Below are positions 1 through 5,494 of a stretch of DNA of 8,453 nucleotides, in pieces. The position numbers were made by a program, and so were the translations under genes. Source of the DNA: Chloroflexota bacterium (GTDB lineage: Bacteria > Chloroflexota > Dehalococcoidia > Lucifugimonadales > CATQGZ01); assembly GCA_027624995.1 (NCBI GenBank), contig JAQBTI010000092.1, forward strand, positions 1-8,453, given 5' to 3'. The notes under the pieces were generated by a model. That model saw nothing but the letters and a program-made list of their open reading frames with translations, was not told where the DNA came from and did not search any database. Every line of letters starts with the position of its first letter. Position 1 is the stretch's first letter.

Positions 1-47
1 CTTTGAGCCGTTGCTACACTCCGCGCCACCGGCATCAGGAGCGCGGA

Positions 48-287
48 GTGGAAGCTGCCGCGGATTTCCAAGAACCCGTCTACGCCGGATTCTGGCGAAG
101 GATCATCGTTGTCCTTATCGACGGCATCATCGTCCTCACCGTACCGACGGCCTACTTTTTCGTCGCGATCTTCTTCTTCAGCCCCGACTCCGAAACCTAC
201 GTGACTGCCGACATGTCCGTAGAGGAGCACTCCGACGGCCAAAGCCCGTTTCGAAAGCGACGTACACTTGTGGTACGCACATCATGA
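48..287 (+). CDS. Short RDD-family-like membrane protein, apparently truncated
   Basis: Read from GTG 48 this gives 79 residues. Residues 11-27 (VYAGFWRRIIVVLIDGI) match the opening of the RDD domain, with its arginine pair (17-18) and aspartate (25) leading into a hydrophobic membrane segment at about 19-44. A normal RDD protein continues with a loop and one or two further membrane helices. Here only a polar, basic tail of about 35 residues follows, so the domain is cut short. I chose GTG 48 because AGGAG (37-41) lies six bases upstream, but the frame is open to the left edge (TTG at 3), so the gene could begin earlier. The TGA stop overlaps the ATG of the next gene (ATGA, 284-287). It may be a decayed remnant or a genuine single-helix protein. 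No function can be assigned; RDD proteins are mostly uncharacterised membrane proteins. Confidence 0.5.
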   Translation: MEAAADFQEPVYAGFWRRIIVVLIDGIIVLTVPTAYFFVAIFFFSPDSETYVTADMSVEEHSDGQSPFRKRRTLVVRTS

Positions 288-976
288 ATTCTCTACGCAA
301 AATCGCACTGGTGGGCGGTGGTGAGTTCAGGCCAGGCTGCGAGGTGATGGACAGGGCCATCCTCGACGCCACCGGAGCGGACAGGCCATCTGTTGTGGTG
401 GTCCCAACCGCGGCTGCGGCCCAGAGGCCGGACAAGGCCGCCTCCAACGGCGTTGCCTACTTCAACTCCCTCGGCGCGCAGGCCAAGCCGCTGATGGTAC
501 TGGACAGTGAGGATGCCAACGACGCGGCTCTCGTCTCGGAGGTCGACTCTGCTGACCTGACATACCTGACCGGCGGGAGTCCATCTCACCTGCTTGAAGT
601 ACTAAGAGGCTCGCTGTTTCTCGACACGCTTGTTGAATCGCTCGAACGCGGGGCCGTGGTAGCCGGATCCAGCGCCGGCGCCATGGTCCTGGGCGAGTGG
701 ATGTGGTACAAGGGATGGGACGAGGCCCTGGGGCTGGTCCCCGGAATCGTGATCTTGCCGCATCACGAGAGCGCCGAACCGGACTCGGTCTCCCGCGAGT
801 TGGACGGCTCCGCGCCTACGGGCGCCGTCGTACTGGGCATAGACGCCCGCACCGGGGTCCTGGCCGGTCCGGAGGGCTGGACGGTCCTCGGAACAGGCGG
901 CGTGACCGTCTACACAGGTCGGGAGTGGCAGCGTTTTGCCGCCGGTAACACTATGCCCAAGTATCTGTCATCATGA
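284..976 (+). CDS. Peptidase S51 / cyanophycinase-like serine hydrolase
   Basis: The 230-residue protein has the S51 fold signature: an N-terminal IALVGGGEF strand-loop (7-15), VVVVPTA (37-43), YLTGGSP (94-100) and the nucleophile elbow AGSSAGAM (127-134), with Ser130 in the GxSAGA motif as the likely catalytic serine. The likely catalytic histidine lies in LPHHES (159-163), matching the NPH region of dipeptidase E. The C-terminal GIDARTGVL and VLGTGGVTVY stretch resembles cyanophycinase family members. S51 enzymes include Asp-specific dipeptidase PepE and cyanophycinase; the sequence does not decide between them, and no cyanophycin synthetase is visible. There is no signal peptide, so it should be cytoplasmic. 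ATG 284 is the only start that keeps the LVGGGEF strand. It has no clear Shine-Dalgarno and overlaps the upstream stop (ATGA), which suggests translational coupling to the RDD stub. Confidence 0.88.
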   Translation: MNSLRKIALVGGGEFRPGCEVMDRAILDATGADRPSVVVVPTAAAAQRPDKAASNGVAYFNSLGAQAKPLMVLDSEDANDAALVSEVDSADLTYLTGGSPSHLLEVLRGSLFLDTLVESLERGAVVAGSSAGAMVLGEWMWYKGWDEALGLVPGIVILPHHESAEPDSVSRELDGSAPTGAVVLGIDARTGVLAGPEGWTVLGTGGVTVYTGREWQRFAAGNTMPKYLSS

Positions 977-1051
977 CCGGGAGCGAAGAACACGAAGCGG
1001 AGGGCGATAACCTTTGATGGGCATCCAGAGCAGCTACAGGAGTACGAACCT

Positions 1052-1540
1052 ATGAAGCCTGCGCCGCAACCAATCCCTGAAGGAATGAATACCGTCACGG
1101 TCCAACTCTGGTTCAACGGCGAATGCAAGGACGCCCTCCAGTTTTACGACCGGGCGTTTGGCGCCGAACAGGTCGGCCACGTCGCGATAGCGCCGGGCGG
1201 CGAAGGCGTACTACATTCGATGGTCAGGATCGGTGACACGAACCTCATGATGTCCGACGCCTGGCCCGGCCTGTGGGAGCACGGCCCCTCGGGATCTTCC
1301 ACCGCAGGACTCCAGATATACACCGCTGACTGCGATTCGCTGTTCGATCGAGCGAAGCAAGCTGGATGCGAGGTACTCCAGCCGGTCGAGGACATGTTCT
1401 GGGGCGACAGAATGGGCAAGCTGAAAGACCCATACGGCCATTGTTGGGTGGTAGCAACTCACAAATACGTTCTTACGCCCGAAGAGATGGAGGACGGCCA
1501 GCAACGGTGGCTATCGTCTCTCGACACGCCGACGGGGTGA
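1052..1540 (+). CDS. VOC superfamily protein, PhnB-like (glyoxalase/bleomycin-resistance fold)
   Basis: The 162-residue protein has the typical PhnB-like layout of two VOC half-modules. The first contains VQLWFNGECKDALQFYDRAFGAE (17-39) and the HSMVRIGDTNLMMSD stretch (55-69). The second contains AGLQIYTADCDSLFDRAKQAG (85-105) and the family-diagnostic DMFWGDRMGKLKDPYGHCW region (114-132), followed by VATHK. VOC proteins bind a divalent metal and act as dioxygenases, isomerases, glyoxalases or drug-binding proteins. PhnB-like members are mostly of unknown function despite the name, and there are no phosphonate genes here. The start is well supported by AGGAG at 1038-1042, nine bases before ATG. 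It lies 75 bases after the S51 gene in the same direction and could be cotranscribed. Its substrate cannot be inferred. Confidence 0.9.
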   Translation: MKPAPQPIPEGMNTVTVQLWFNGECKDALQFYDRAFGAEQVGHVAIAPGGEGVLHSMVRIGDTNLMMSDAWPGLWEHGPSGSSTAGLQIYTADCDSLFDRAKQAGCEVLQPVEDMFWGDRMGKLKDPYGHCWVVATHKYVLTPEEMEDGQQRWLSSLDTPTG

Positions 1541-1617
1541 TCGAGTTGGCAGCTACACACCGATGGCAGCCGGGTCCCAGCCTTGCTCGGCATGGACAAT
1601 ACCCTGTTCCGCAATTG

Positions 1618-1650
1618 GAGGTAAGGGCGGTTCGCGAACCGCCCTACCTC
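1618..1650. repeat. Strong intergenic palindrome (possible hairpin or dispersed repeat)
   Basis: A perfect 20-base palindrome at 1625-1644 (GGGCGGTTCG followed by its complement) is extended by GAGGTA (1618-1623) and TACCTC (1645-1650), with a single bulged A at 1624. The arm length is 16 pairs. There is no T-tract on either side, so it is not a standard intrinsic terminator. It ends six bases before the Shine-Dalgarno (GGAGG, 1656-1660) of the following dioxygenase gene. The GTA-GGGC and GCCC-TAC tips resemble those of the palindrome at 8071-8111, suggesting a dispersed repeat family. Confidence 0.75.
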
Positions 1651-1669
1651 ACCACGGAGGACAGAAACG

Positions 1670-2458
1670 GTGAAGTTAACCAACCAACAGCTAAGGTTCT
1701 TTGAAACGTTCGGCTTTTTGAAGTTTCCGGGGCTCTTTAAGGACGACGTCGACCAGGTGACGGAGGCCTTCGAAGGGGTCTGGTCGGCCAGCGGAAGGCA
1801 GCACGACCACAAGGAGCGGTCGATGATCGCGCCCTTTGCTGATCTGAGCGACTACCTCTCGGGCCTGCTGGATGACGACAGGGTCGACGGCGTCGTCTCG
1901 TCTATCCTCGGCGACGACTACAACTACGCGGGAAGCGACGGCGACTACTACGTAGGCGATACGAAATGGCACTCCGACCATCCCGCGAGCGCTCCGTATC
2001 GGTCGTTGAAGATCGCCTTCTATTTGGACCCGGTGACTCGCGACACGGGCTGCCTACGGGTCATACCAGGAAGTTGCCACCGGGGCGACGGGTACACTGA
2101 GGCGTTGGACGAGGCCGTGCGCGTGACCGCCGAAAGCCGGCCGGAAGAGCACTGGGGCGTATCTGGCGGGGAGGTTCCAGCCTACGCCATCGAGTCGGAG
2201 CCCGGCGACATGTTGCTGTTCAACCACAAGACCAAGCACAGCTCGTGGGGAGGCGGCGACCGTCGTCGCATGTTCACGTACAACTTCGATCAACACTTCG
2301 ACGGGGAGATGATCGGCTCACTCAAAGAGCTCTTGAAGTCGCGCAAGGAACGTGGGGATGAAGGGCCTTACGGCGAGGCGATGCTACGCACGGCTGGCCC
2401 CGAACGGCGACGCCACCTGGAACAGCGCCTCCAGGTCTGGGAGGGGTCAGCCGCCTAG
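1670..2458 (+). CDS. Phytanoyl-CoA dioxygenase (PhyH) family Fe(II)/2-oxoglutarate oxygenase
   Basis: The protein of 262 residues carries the PhyH double-stranded beta-helix motifs. The iron-binding pair is KWHSDH, with His101 and Asp103. The mid-domain signature is DTGCLRVIPGSCHRG (125-139). The distal iron ligand is His190 in PGDMLLFNHKTKH (178-190), and the 2-oxoglutarate-binding arginine is probably Arg199 or Arg200 in DRRRMFTYNF. The N-terminus (QQLRFFETFGFLKFPGLF) is the usual PhyH opening. Family members hydroxylate lipids, secondary metabolites or small molecules using O2 and 2-oxoglutarate; the substrate is not predictable here. The start is GTG 1670, supported by GGAGG at 1656-1660 with nine bases of spacing. 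The gene follows a strong palindrome and ends in a CTAG overlap with the convergent VLRF1 gene. All recognised active-site residues are present, so it should be functional. Confidence 0.92.
   Translation: MKLTNQQLRFFETFGFLKFPGLFKDDVDQVTEAFEGVWSASGRQHDHKERSMIAPFADLSDYLSGLLDDDRVDGVVSSILGDDYNYAGSDGDYYVGDTKWHSDHPASAPYRSLKIAFYLDPVTRDTGCLRVIPGSCHRGDGYTEALDEAVRVTAESRPEEHWGVSGGEVPAYAIESEPGDMLLFNHKTKHSSWGGGDRRRMFTYNFDQHFDGEMIGSLKELLKSRKERGDEGPYGEAMLRTAGPERRRHLEQRLQVWEGSAA
2455..2458. other. CTAG overlap of convergent stop codons
   Basis: The palindromic tetramer CTAG contains the TAG of the dioxygenase gene on the plus strand (2456-2458) and the TAG of the VLRF1 gene on the minus strand (2455-2457). 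There is no room for a terminator between the two genes, so convergent transcripts should run into each other. Confidence 0.9.
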
Positions 2459-3180
2459 GAGTCCGATTCGAGGACGGCTATGCGGCTCTTCCATACCTCG
2501 CGGCCGATGCCTTCGAGCGTCCGGTGGTTGGGAAGGTCGATCAGCAGTCTTCTGCTCAGAGTCTTGCCCTCCAACCCCTCGAGATAGCCGCAGCGCTCCA
2601 AGAAGCGCATTACGGTCATCTTCTCTCCCCCAAGCAGGACGTAGTCGAGGCTATCGAAGTGCGGCGAGAGGATATCCTGGGTCACCTCGCACGCCTTGTC
2701 GAATAACTCGCGGATGAGCCTCTCGCGGCTCCGCTCGAAACGGCGCTGGGACGACCCGCCTGCCCTGTGACGGTTCTTGACATACCTGGTGTCGGTCTTG
2801 GAGGCCACCAGCTTCTCGCCTTCAAGTACACCTACCGCGTAGCGGCCCAGCCTAACGAGGACCACTCCGATCTTAAGCTCCGCAGCGAGCAGGTCCCGGA
2901 GCCCCTTGGCGTCCGCTCCGTCGGCTTGCGAGTCTTCATGCAAGGGGAACGGGGGAGCTATCGCGGTCAGGCGGCGGTCCTCGACGAATATGACCAGGCC
3001 GGTCTCCGACTCGCCCACCAGCTTGACCACCTCTTGGGCGATCTTCGGCACGGCATCGGTCTTCGAGCGGTCAGCGGTTAAGTATAGAGTCTCGCGACAC
3101 GAGCCCGAGGACTCGATGTCCGCCAGCACCCGCAGCAGGTGCGGTCTGCCGCACCAGTACCGCTCAGCGAGGCGAAGCAA
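2455..3180 (-). CDS. Vms1/eRF1-like release factor (VLRF1 family), probable peptidyl-tRNA hydrolase
   Basis: The 241-residue protein has a mixed alpha/beta core (LVIFVEDRRLTAI 62-74, KIGVVLVRLGRYAVGVLEG 103-121) followed by the motif RHRAGGSSQRRFERSRE (137-153). The GGSSQ at 141-145 contains the GxxQ described for VLRF1 domains; Gln145 would play the role of the GGQ glutamine of eRF1 and of the catalytic glutamine of yeast Vms1/ANKZF1. A C-terminal part with DYVLLGGEKMTVMRFLE (179-195) fits the same fold. Members of this type are known from actinobacteria and chloroflexi (acVLRF1). The inferred role is release of nascent chains from stalled ribosomal complexes. TTG 3180 is the first usable start, since an in-frame TGA lies at 3184-3186; only a weak AGGGG precedes it. 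The gene is downstream of queF on the same strand and convergent with the dioxygenase gene. Confidence 0.8.
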   Translation of the reverse strand: MLRLAERYWCGRPHLLRVLADIESSGSCRETLYLTADRSKTDAVPKIAQEVVKLVGESETGLVIFVEDRRLTAIAPPFPLHEDSQADGADAKGLRDLLAAELKIGVVLVRLGRYAVGVLEGEKLVASKTDTRYVKNRHRAGGSSQRRFERSRERLIRELFDKACEVTQDILSPHFDSLDYVLLGGEKMTVMRFLERCGYLEGLEGKTLSRRLLIDLPNHRTLEGIGREVWKSRIAVLESDS

Positions 3181-3202
3181 GGCTCAGAGAGCCCCTAGCT
3201 TG

Positions 3203-3281
3203 ACCGCCGAGGGCGCAGGAGGCGCAGAGAAAATCAGGATGAGAGTGTTCATGCCTCCGCGGTCTCCGTGTCCTCAGCGGT
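3203..3281. repeat. Large imperfect palindrome of the CGCAGAG type
   Basis: The left arm begins ACCGCCGAGGGCGCAGGAGG (3203-3222) and runs on through CGCAGAGA to 3230. The right arm (3253-3281) reads GCCTCCGCGGTCTCCGTG and then TCCTCAGCGGT. The arms are imperfect reverse complements around a loop of about 22 bases. From memory, elements made of degenerate CGCAGAGG/CCTCTGCG units are scattered through genomes of several phyla. It sits in the 117-base gap between queF and the VLRF1 gene and could end or attenuate the queF transcript, but has no T-tract. Confidence 0.6.
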
Positions 3282-3297
3282 GAGTTCTGTTCAAGGC

Positions 3298-3720
3298 CTA
3301 AGTCTGCGGGTAGTCGATGGTAACGGTGGTGTGCAGCCCGCCCCGGGGCTTGTAGTCCAGGGCCACTCTCATCCGCACCGGCCGACACGACTCTACCAGG
3401 TCGTTGAGAATGCGGTTGGCGGCGTGCTCCTGCACGATACCCACGGAGCGGTACGACATCAGGTAGTACTTGAGCGACTTCAACTCGATACAGGAGCGGT
3501 CCGGCACATAGGTCACGGTCACCGTGCCGAAGTCCGGGAGGCCGTTCCAGGGGCACACCGCGGTGAACTCGTCAGTGTCGACGACAATTTCACTGTCCTG
3601 TCCGCGATATTCGTAGTCGAAGGTCAGCAGGCAGCTCGAGTCGATCGCAGACTCGGGACCGACCTCGAACTGGTCTTCGAGGCCCTCGTACTGCTGTCGC
3701 AACTCTTCTATGGTTGCCAT
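3298..3720 (-). CDS. queF: NADPH-dependent 7-cyano-7-deazaguanine (preQ0) reductase
   Basis: QueF reduces the nitrile of preQ0 to the aminomethyl group of preQ1, the precursor that Tgt inserts into tRNA on the way to queuosine. The 140-residue protein is the short, unimodular type. It has the catalytic CPWNGLPDFG region, with Cys56 (thioimide-forming) and Asp63 (proton donor), then the QueF motif ELKSLKYY (79-86) and QEHAANRILNDLV (97-109), whose Glu98 fits the substrate-binding glutamate. The position before Gly in the Cys loop is Asn59, where Thr or Ser is more usual. ATG 3720 is preferred over an in-frame ATG 18 bases upstream because a strong GGAGG lies seven bases before it. No other queuosine genes are in the window. 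It is divergent from ccmA and lies upstream of the VLRF1 gene in the same direction. Confidence 0.95.
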   Translation of the reverse strand: MATIEELRQQYEGLEDQFEVGPESAIDSSCLLTFDYEYRGQDSEIVVDTDEFTAVCPWNGLPDFGTVTVTYVPDRSCIELKSLKYYLMSYRSVGIVQEHAANRILNDLVESCRPVRMRVALDYKPRGGLHTTVTIDYPQT

Positions 3721-3812
3721 TGGCTCACCTCCGGGCAATCGACGCCGGTGCTACGCAATTCAAGCGTTCCCTTATACTACAGTGGCCTGCGATCTAAGGA
3801 AAGATTTTAGGA
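3721..3812. promoter_or_regulatory. Divergent intergenic region between queF and ccmA
   Basis: These 92 bases must hold the signals for both queF (minus) and ccmA (plus) unless either is read through from elsewhere. They contain the queF Shine-Dalgarno (complement of 3728-3732) and, on the plus strand, a -10-like TATACT at 3773-3778 without a convincing -35 box. AAGGA at 3796-3800 is a rather distant ribosome site for ccmA. No operator-like repeat is obvious. Confidence 0.35.
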
Positions 3813-4544
3813 ATGAGCGGAGAAGAGGGCGGTAAGCTAGCTATCGAGGTCAAGGGACTTTCTAAGTCCTTCGGCCGCGCCTACGCCCTGCGCGACCTCG
3901 ACCTGGAGGTCCAGTGGGGTGAGGTTCTGACGCTGCTTGGCCCCAACGGGTCCGGCAAGACCACCCTAATCAAGGTGCTGGCCACGCTGACCCGTCCGGA
4001 CGCCGGATCGGTCCGGGTCGCCGGCCTAGACCTGTCGAAGTCAGGCCGGAGCGTCCGCCGCAACATTGGCGTCGTAACGCATGACCCGCTCCTCTACCCC
4101 GACCTGACGGGCCGCGAGAACCTCCGACTCTTCGCACGCCTGTTCCGGCTCGACGGGGCCGACGAGAGGATCGACGCCGCTGCCGGACAGATGGCACTCT
4201 CCTCCCGGCTCGATCAGAGGGTGGGAACCCTGTCGCACGGGATGCGGAAGCGGGTGGGCATCGCAAGGGCACTGTTGCACGAGCCCTTAATCCTGCTGAT
4301 GGACGAGCCCGAAAGCGGACTGGACCAGGAGGCCCTGGGGTTGCTGGAGGGTGTCATCGCCGATCGGTCGACGCCCTTTCGCACCGTGGTCGTGACAACC
4401 CACAACCTCGAGCGCGGGATGGCAATGGGCAACCGGCTGGTCATACTGGCCCAGGGCAAGGTTGCATACCAGGAATCGACGGAATCCGCGGAGGCCTCTT
4501 CGGTCAGGGACGCCTATATCCGGCACACGGGGATGGCGCCATGA
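3813..4544 (+). CDS. ccmA: Cytochrome c maturation / heme exporter ABC ATPase CcmA
   Basis: This is the ATP-binding subunit of the CcmAB(CD) transporter that drives heme delivery for c-type cytochrome assembly at the cytoplasmic membrane. In its 243 residues: Walker A GPNGSGKTT (43-51), a Q-loop region VVTHDPLLYPDLT (87-99), the CcmA-type signature LSHGMRKRVGIARALL (140-155; LSHGM instead of LSGGQ), Walker B ILLMDEPESGLD (160-171) with catalytic Glu165, and the H-loop His197 in TTH. The Q-loop glutamine is replaced by Asp91, which is unusual. Assignment as CcmA rests on the LSHGM signature and on the adjoining ccmB, which overlaps by ATGA. The first ATG is used; AAGGA lies 12 bases upstream and TAGGA abuts it, so initiation signals are imperfect. 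A generic exporter ATPase is the alternative but much less likely. Confidence 0.9.
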   Translation: MSGEEGGKLAIEVKGLSKSFGRAYALRDLDLEVQWGEVLTLLGPNGSGKTTLIKVLATLTRPDAGSVRVAGLDLSKSGRSVRRNIGVVTHDPLLYPDLTGRENLRLFARLFRLDGADERIDAAAGQMALSSRLDQRVGTLSHGMRKRVGIARALLHEPLILLMDEPESGLDQEALGLLEGVIADRSTPFRTVVVTTHNLERGMAMGNRLVILAQGKVAYQESTESAEASSVRDAYIRHTGMAP

Positions 4545-5215
4545 GGGATTTCTGGGGCCCCGTGGCTACCATCGTCTGGAAGGACTTGCTTCTCGAGTTC
4601 AGGACTAAGGACATCGTCGTATCGGTGCTGGTGTTCGCGCTGCTGGTCGTCGTGATCTTCAACTTCGCGTTGGACCCGACGCCGGGGGTTATCGCGCTGG
4701 TGGCGCCGGGGGTCCTATGGGTCTCAATCACCTTCGCCGGCGTGCTTGGGCTGACCCGGTCGTTGGCGCTGGAGAAGGACAGCGGCAATCTTCACGCCCT
4801 CATGGTCGCCCCAATCGGCCGCGAGGCCATCTTCTACGGCAAGATGTTCGCCAACCTGGTGTTCATGCTCGCGGTGGAGGCCGTTGTCTTTCCGGTATTT
4901 GCCATACTATTTAATCTGCCGATAGCGTCGGTCGGGCTGGTCCCGGTGGCCATCCTGGCGACCCTGGGAATCGCGGCCGTCGGCACGGTCTTCGCCGCGA
5001 TGGCCGTCAATACGCGGTCTCGGGAAGCGATGCTGCCGCTGCTTTTCTTCCCGGTTATGGTCCCGGTCGTGGTCGCGGCCGTTGAGGCCTCAGGGATCGT
5101 TCTGAGGGGCGAGACCGGGGGCGATCTGGTGCAGTGGTTAGCACTGCTTGGCGCGTTCGACGCGATCTTTATCGTGGCCTGCCCCGCAGCCTTCAACATG
5201 GTGGTCGAGGAGTGA
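4541..5215 (+). CDS. ccmB: Heme exporter / cytochrome c maturation membrane subunit CcmB
   Basis: CcmB is the membrane subunit that works with CcmA in cytochrome c biogenesis. The 224-residue length is typical for the family. It starts with an amphipathic stretch containing WKDLLLEFRTKDIVVS (13-28), the characteristic CcmB opening, followed by about six membrane segments near 24-43, 49-71, 101-122, 131-156, 163-183 and 198-216. The conserved loop ALEKDSGNLHALMVAPIGREAIFYGK (76-101) and the NTRSREAMLPLLFFPVMVPV segment (157-176) are classic CcmB features. Its ATG overlaps the ccmA TGA (ATGA), implying coupled translation and fixed stoichiometry. ccmC, ccmE or ccmF, which often follow, are absent; the next 279 bases are gene-free. 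Confidence 0.93.
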   Translation: MRDFWGPVATIVWKDLLLEFRTKDIVVSVLVFALLVVVIFNFALDPTPGVIALVAPGVLWVSITFAGVLGLTRSLALEKDSGNLHALMVAPIGREAIFYGKMFANLVFMLAVEAVVFPVFAILFNLPIASVGLVPVAILATLGIAAVGTVFAAMAVNTRSREAMLPLLFFPVMVPVVVAAVEASGIVLRGETGGDLVQWLALLGAFDAIFIVACPAAFNMVVEE

Positions 5216-5494
5216 GGGAGAGCTCTTCCGCGAGACCCATCGCCAAATTGACACCGTAGCTAGGCCCTGATAAAATTTGTAGTGCGCCCACCCTACTAGG
5301 CGGCGGCGATTCGCCTTGAGCACAGAGAACGACTGAGACGGATGATCATGGCCTGTCTTTCACCGGCATACTTCCGCTGCCAACGCCGCAAGCGCGTCTA
5401 GCAGCGATTCGATGCTTCGTAGCTGCCGCGCCTATTCCCCCAATGGATTGCGCCGCGCGACCTTGAGTCACCGCATCACGCCTGGAGACATGCG
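5216..5494 (+). promoter_or_regulatory. Gene-free region: korAB promoter and about 210-nt leader
   Basis: Nothing in these 279 bases looks protein-coding; the longest plus-strand candidate checked is a 19-codon frame at 5342-5401 with no good ribosome site. Downstream of the promoter, the sequence expected to be transcribed (from about 5283) has several short inverted repeats: GTGC/GCAC at 5282-5285 and 5320-5323 enclosing GGCG/CGCC, and GCAGC/GCTGC at 5401-5405 and 5422-5426. I do not recognise a known riboswitch, T-box or small RNA. It also separates ccmB from korA, so the two pairs are probably separate transcription units. Confidence 0.55.
5248..5276 (+). promoter_or_regulatory. Sigma-70-type promoter upstream of korA
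   Basis: The -35 box TTGACA (5248-5253) is perfect. A spacer of exactly 17 bases leads to TAAAAT (5271-5276), one mismatch from TATAAT, preceded by TG at 5268-5269 as in extended -10 promoters. Transcription would begin near 5283, leaving a leader of about 210 nt before korA. It is the best promoter match in the window and stands out in a GC-rich background. Confidence 0.7.

Noticed and set aside
1541..1669. Intrinsic terminator for the VOC gene at the 1618-1650 palindrome
   Set aside because: No T-tract follows on either strand, and the palindrome is closer to the next gene's ribosome site than to the VOC stop; kept as a repeat only.
3164..3556. Open frame of 130 codons on the minus strand overlapping queF
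   Set aside because: Arg/Pro/His-rich composition typical of an out-of-frame reading of GC-rich queF; no motif.
5342..5401. Nineteen-codon frame in the korA leader (leader peptide candidate)
   Set aside because: No convincing Shine-Dalgarno and no run of regulatory codons or adjacent attenuator-like terminator.
5248..5494. Leader as a known riboswitch (TPP or T-box suggested by CTGAGA-like and GC-rich segments)
   Set aside because: The second conserved parts of those motifs (the TPP downstream core, the T-box TGGNACCGCG) are absent.
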